Source of the DNA: an uncultured Bacteroidota bacterium
GTDB taxonomy: Bacteria > Bacteroidota > Bacteroidia > Flavobacteriales > Flavobacteriaceae
Length of the DNA stretch: 23,738 nt
Assembly: GCA_903879875.1 (NCBI GenBank)
Contig: CAIRNC010000206.1
Location: 1 to 23,738, forward strand
Reading direction: 5' to 3'
Below the pieces are notes generated by a model. It saw only the letters and a program-made list of their open reading frames with translations. It did not search any database and was not told the DNA's origin. Shown here piece by piece: positions 23,025-23,738 of the stretch. The translations under genes were made by a program, and so were the position numbers. Position 1 is the stretch's first letter. Each line of letters begins with the position of its first letter.

Positions 23025-23479
23025 TACTTAAGATCGTTTAGGTTAACAGTTCTAGGTTTTTGAGCGCCTTGTTTGTGCTCTGTTCCTACAACAACATTTA
23101 AATTTCTGAAAAGTTCTGCTCCTAATTTGTTTTTAGGCAACATTCCTTTCACGGCTTTTTCTACTAGTAATGCAGGGTTTTTTGATTGCAATACTTTAGC
23201 AGTTAAAGTTCTTTGTCCTCCTGGGTAACCTGTATGACGCATGTAAATTTTGTCATCCATTTTTTTCCCTGTAAGGTTGATTTTTTCTGAGTTGATAACA
23301 ATTACGTTATCTCCACAGTCCACGTGTGGTGTATAACTCGGCTTGTACTTACCTCTTAAGATCATAGCGACCTTTGATGCAAGACGTCCTAAGTTATGAC
23401 CGTCAGCGTCTACCACAATCCATTCTTTGGATACGGTTGCTTTGCTTGCTGATACTGTTTTGTAGCTTAATGCGTTCAC
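23024..23479 (-). CDS. rplM: 50S ribosomal protein L13
   Basis: 151 residues, first gene of the operon with rpsI, rpsB and tsf. Family blocks: EWIVVDADGHNLGRLASKVA, GKYKPSYTPHVDCGDNVIVIN, YMRHTGYPGG, VEKAVKGMLPKNKLG and a C-terminal region ending LNDLK. The start codon is GTG (23479): the frame is closed upstream by TAA and the family N-terminus (MxALSYKTVSA) begins here, while the next ATG is deep inside the domain. L13 is an early assembly protein of the large subunit. The leader carries alternative hairpins, consistent with feedback control. Confidence 0.97.
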   Translation of the reverse strand: MNALSYKTVSASKATVSKEWIVVDADGHNLGRLASKVAMILRGKYKPSYTPHVDCGDNVIVINSEKINLTGKKMDDKIYMRHTGYPGGQRTLTAKVLQSKNPALLVEKAVKGMLPKNKLGAELFRNLNVVVGTEHKQGAQKPRTVNLNDLK

Positions 23480-23505
23480 AATAATTTATTTTAATTAAAC
23501 ATTCC

Positions 23506-23533
23506 ATTCCGAATACGGAATACCGAAATTCGG
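23506..23533 (-). promoter_or_regulatory. Candidate autoregulatory leader of rplM-rpsI
   Basis: Two pairings compete for the same bases: ATTCCG (23506-23511) with CGGAAT (23516-23521), loop of 4; and CCGAAT (23509-23514) with ATTCGG (23528-23533), loop of 13. The predicted transcript starts near 23532, so the second pairing uses its very 5' end. L13-type leaders are reported for Bacteroidia; whether this matches that motif was not testable here. Confidence 0.45.
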
Positions 23534-23537
23534 ACTG

Positions 23538-23568
23538 CAAAAGTACACTTTTTTATTTCAAATGCAAA
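23538..23568 (-). promoter_or_regulatory. Promoter of rplM-rpsI-rpsB-tsf
   Basis: On the minus strand TTTG (23568-23565), a 19-base spacer and TACTTTTG (23545-23538) match the Bacteroidota -33/-7 promoter. The leader would be about 53 bases. No other TAnnTTTG box is seen in the rpsI-rpsB or rpsB-tsf gaps. Confidence 0.75.
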
Positions 23569-23633
23569 CCTCATTAAAAATTTCTTTTATATTGAAACAA
23601 TAGCGTCCTAAACGTTTAAAAAAAGTTTAAAAA

Positions 23634-23695
23634 AAGAGGGTTGAATTTTGTATCTCAAATTATCTTTGAGTTGCACAACAAAAACCCGCCCTCTT
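23634..23695 (+). promoter_or_regulatory. Hairpin abutting the transposase start
   Basis: AAGAGGG (23634-23640) pairs with CCCTCTT (23689-23695), directly before the ATG at 23696. Inside, CTCAAA (23654-23659) pairs with TTTGAG (23665-23670). The two together make a long broken stem that would hide the translation start in any transcript entering from outside. Confidence 0.55.
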
Positions 23696-23738
23696 ATGGC
23701 AAATATAACGCTGTTTTCTCAAATAATTTCAAAATTAG
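23696..23738 (+). CDS. Start of an IS4-like transposase, 3'-truncated by window edge
   Basis: Only 14 codons are visible: MANITLFSQIISKL. This resembles, from memory, the N-terminus of Bacteroidota IS4-type transposases (DUF4372 domain, pattern 'xxTLFSQIlxxl'). It is too short to prove. The upstream hairpin and its position outside the ribosomal operon support an insertion sequence. Confidence 0.55.
   Translation, partial: MANITLFSQIISKL

Larger units (their letters stand above)
23603..23738 (+). mobile_element. Probable left end of an insertion sequence, cut by window edge
   Basis: A change of texture begins near 23603 (GCGTCCTAAACGTTTAAA, a plausible terminal repeat), followed by A-runs, a long imperfect inverted repeat and a transposase-like start codon. 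The right end, target duplication and most of the transposase are outside the window, so the exact boundary and family are uncertain. Confidence 0.5.

Overview
The window looks like chromosomal DNA of a Flavobacterium-like Bacteroidota. It is AT-rich, the proteins have the flavobacterial style, and promoters carry the Bacteroidota -7 box TAnnTTTG (clearest as TACTTTTGC before rplM, ompA and feoA). I see no strong Shine-Dalgarno sequences. Short palindromic and direct repeats sit in the gaps between genes. Most of the window is core chromosome; I do not see a large accessory island.

Left end (1-3900, + strand): the 3' part of a glycerophosphodiester phosphodiesterase gene, then a 536-base gap holding two tandem 155-bp repeat units and a second inverted-repeat element. 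Next come a YhiN/HI0933-family flavoprotein, a small toxin-antitoxin pair (YoeB-like toxin with an antitoxin that is not YefM-like), a decayed copy of the 155-bp repeat, and a Mn-type superoxide dismutase. A hairpin terminator separates this convergent block from the next.

Central metabolism (3971-8088, - strand): sucA and sucB, the E1 and E2 subunits of 2-oxoglutarate dehydrogenase, with a palindromic repeat in their spacer. A small predicted outer-membrane protein gene diverges from sucA.

8883-17617, - strand: an AddAB-type helicase-nuclease pair for double-strand break repair. Its two genes are kept apart by kbl (glycine C-acetyltransferase) and a highly expressed-looking ompA with five thrombospondin type-3 repeats. 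ompA has a clear promoter and a strong terminator, and the terminator ends almost at the addB start codon.

Iron uptake (17878-20348, - strand): feoA, feoB and a 41-residue Cys-tailed membrane protein, which together look like one ferrous-iron operon. feoA appears to start at TTG.

Right end (20605-23568, - strand): rplM-rpsI-rpsB-tsf, which reads as one translation operon with a single recognisable promoter and a hairpin terminator. The rplM leader can form two mutually exclusive hairpins, and the rpsI-rpsB spacer is long and structured. The last 130 or so bases look like the left end of an insertion sequence whose transposase begins at 23696.

No CRISPR array, tRNA, rRNA or phage genes were seen. 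The most useful non-routine points are the split addA/addB locus and its terminator geometry, the small Feo protein, the toxin's unusual partner, the repeats, and the candidate ribosomal-protein leaders.
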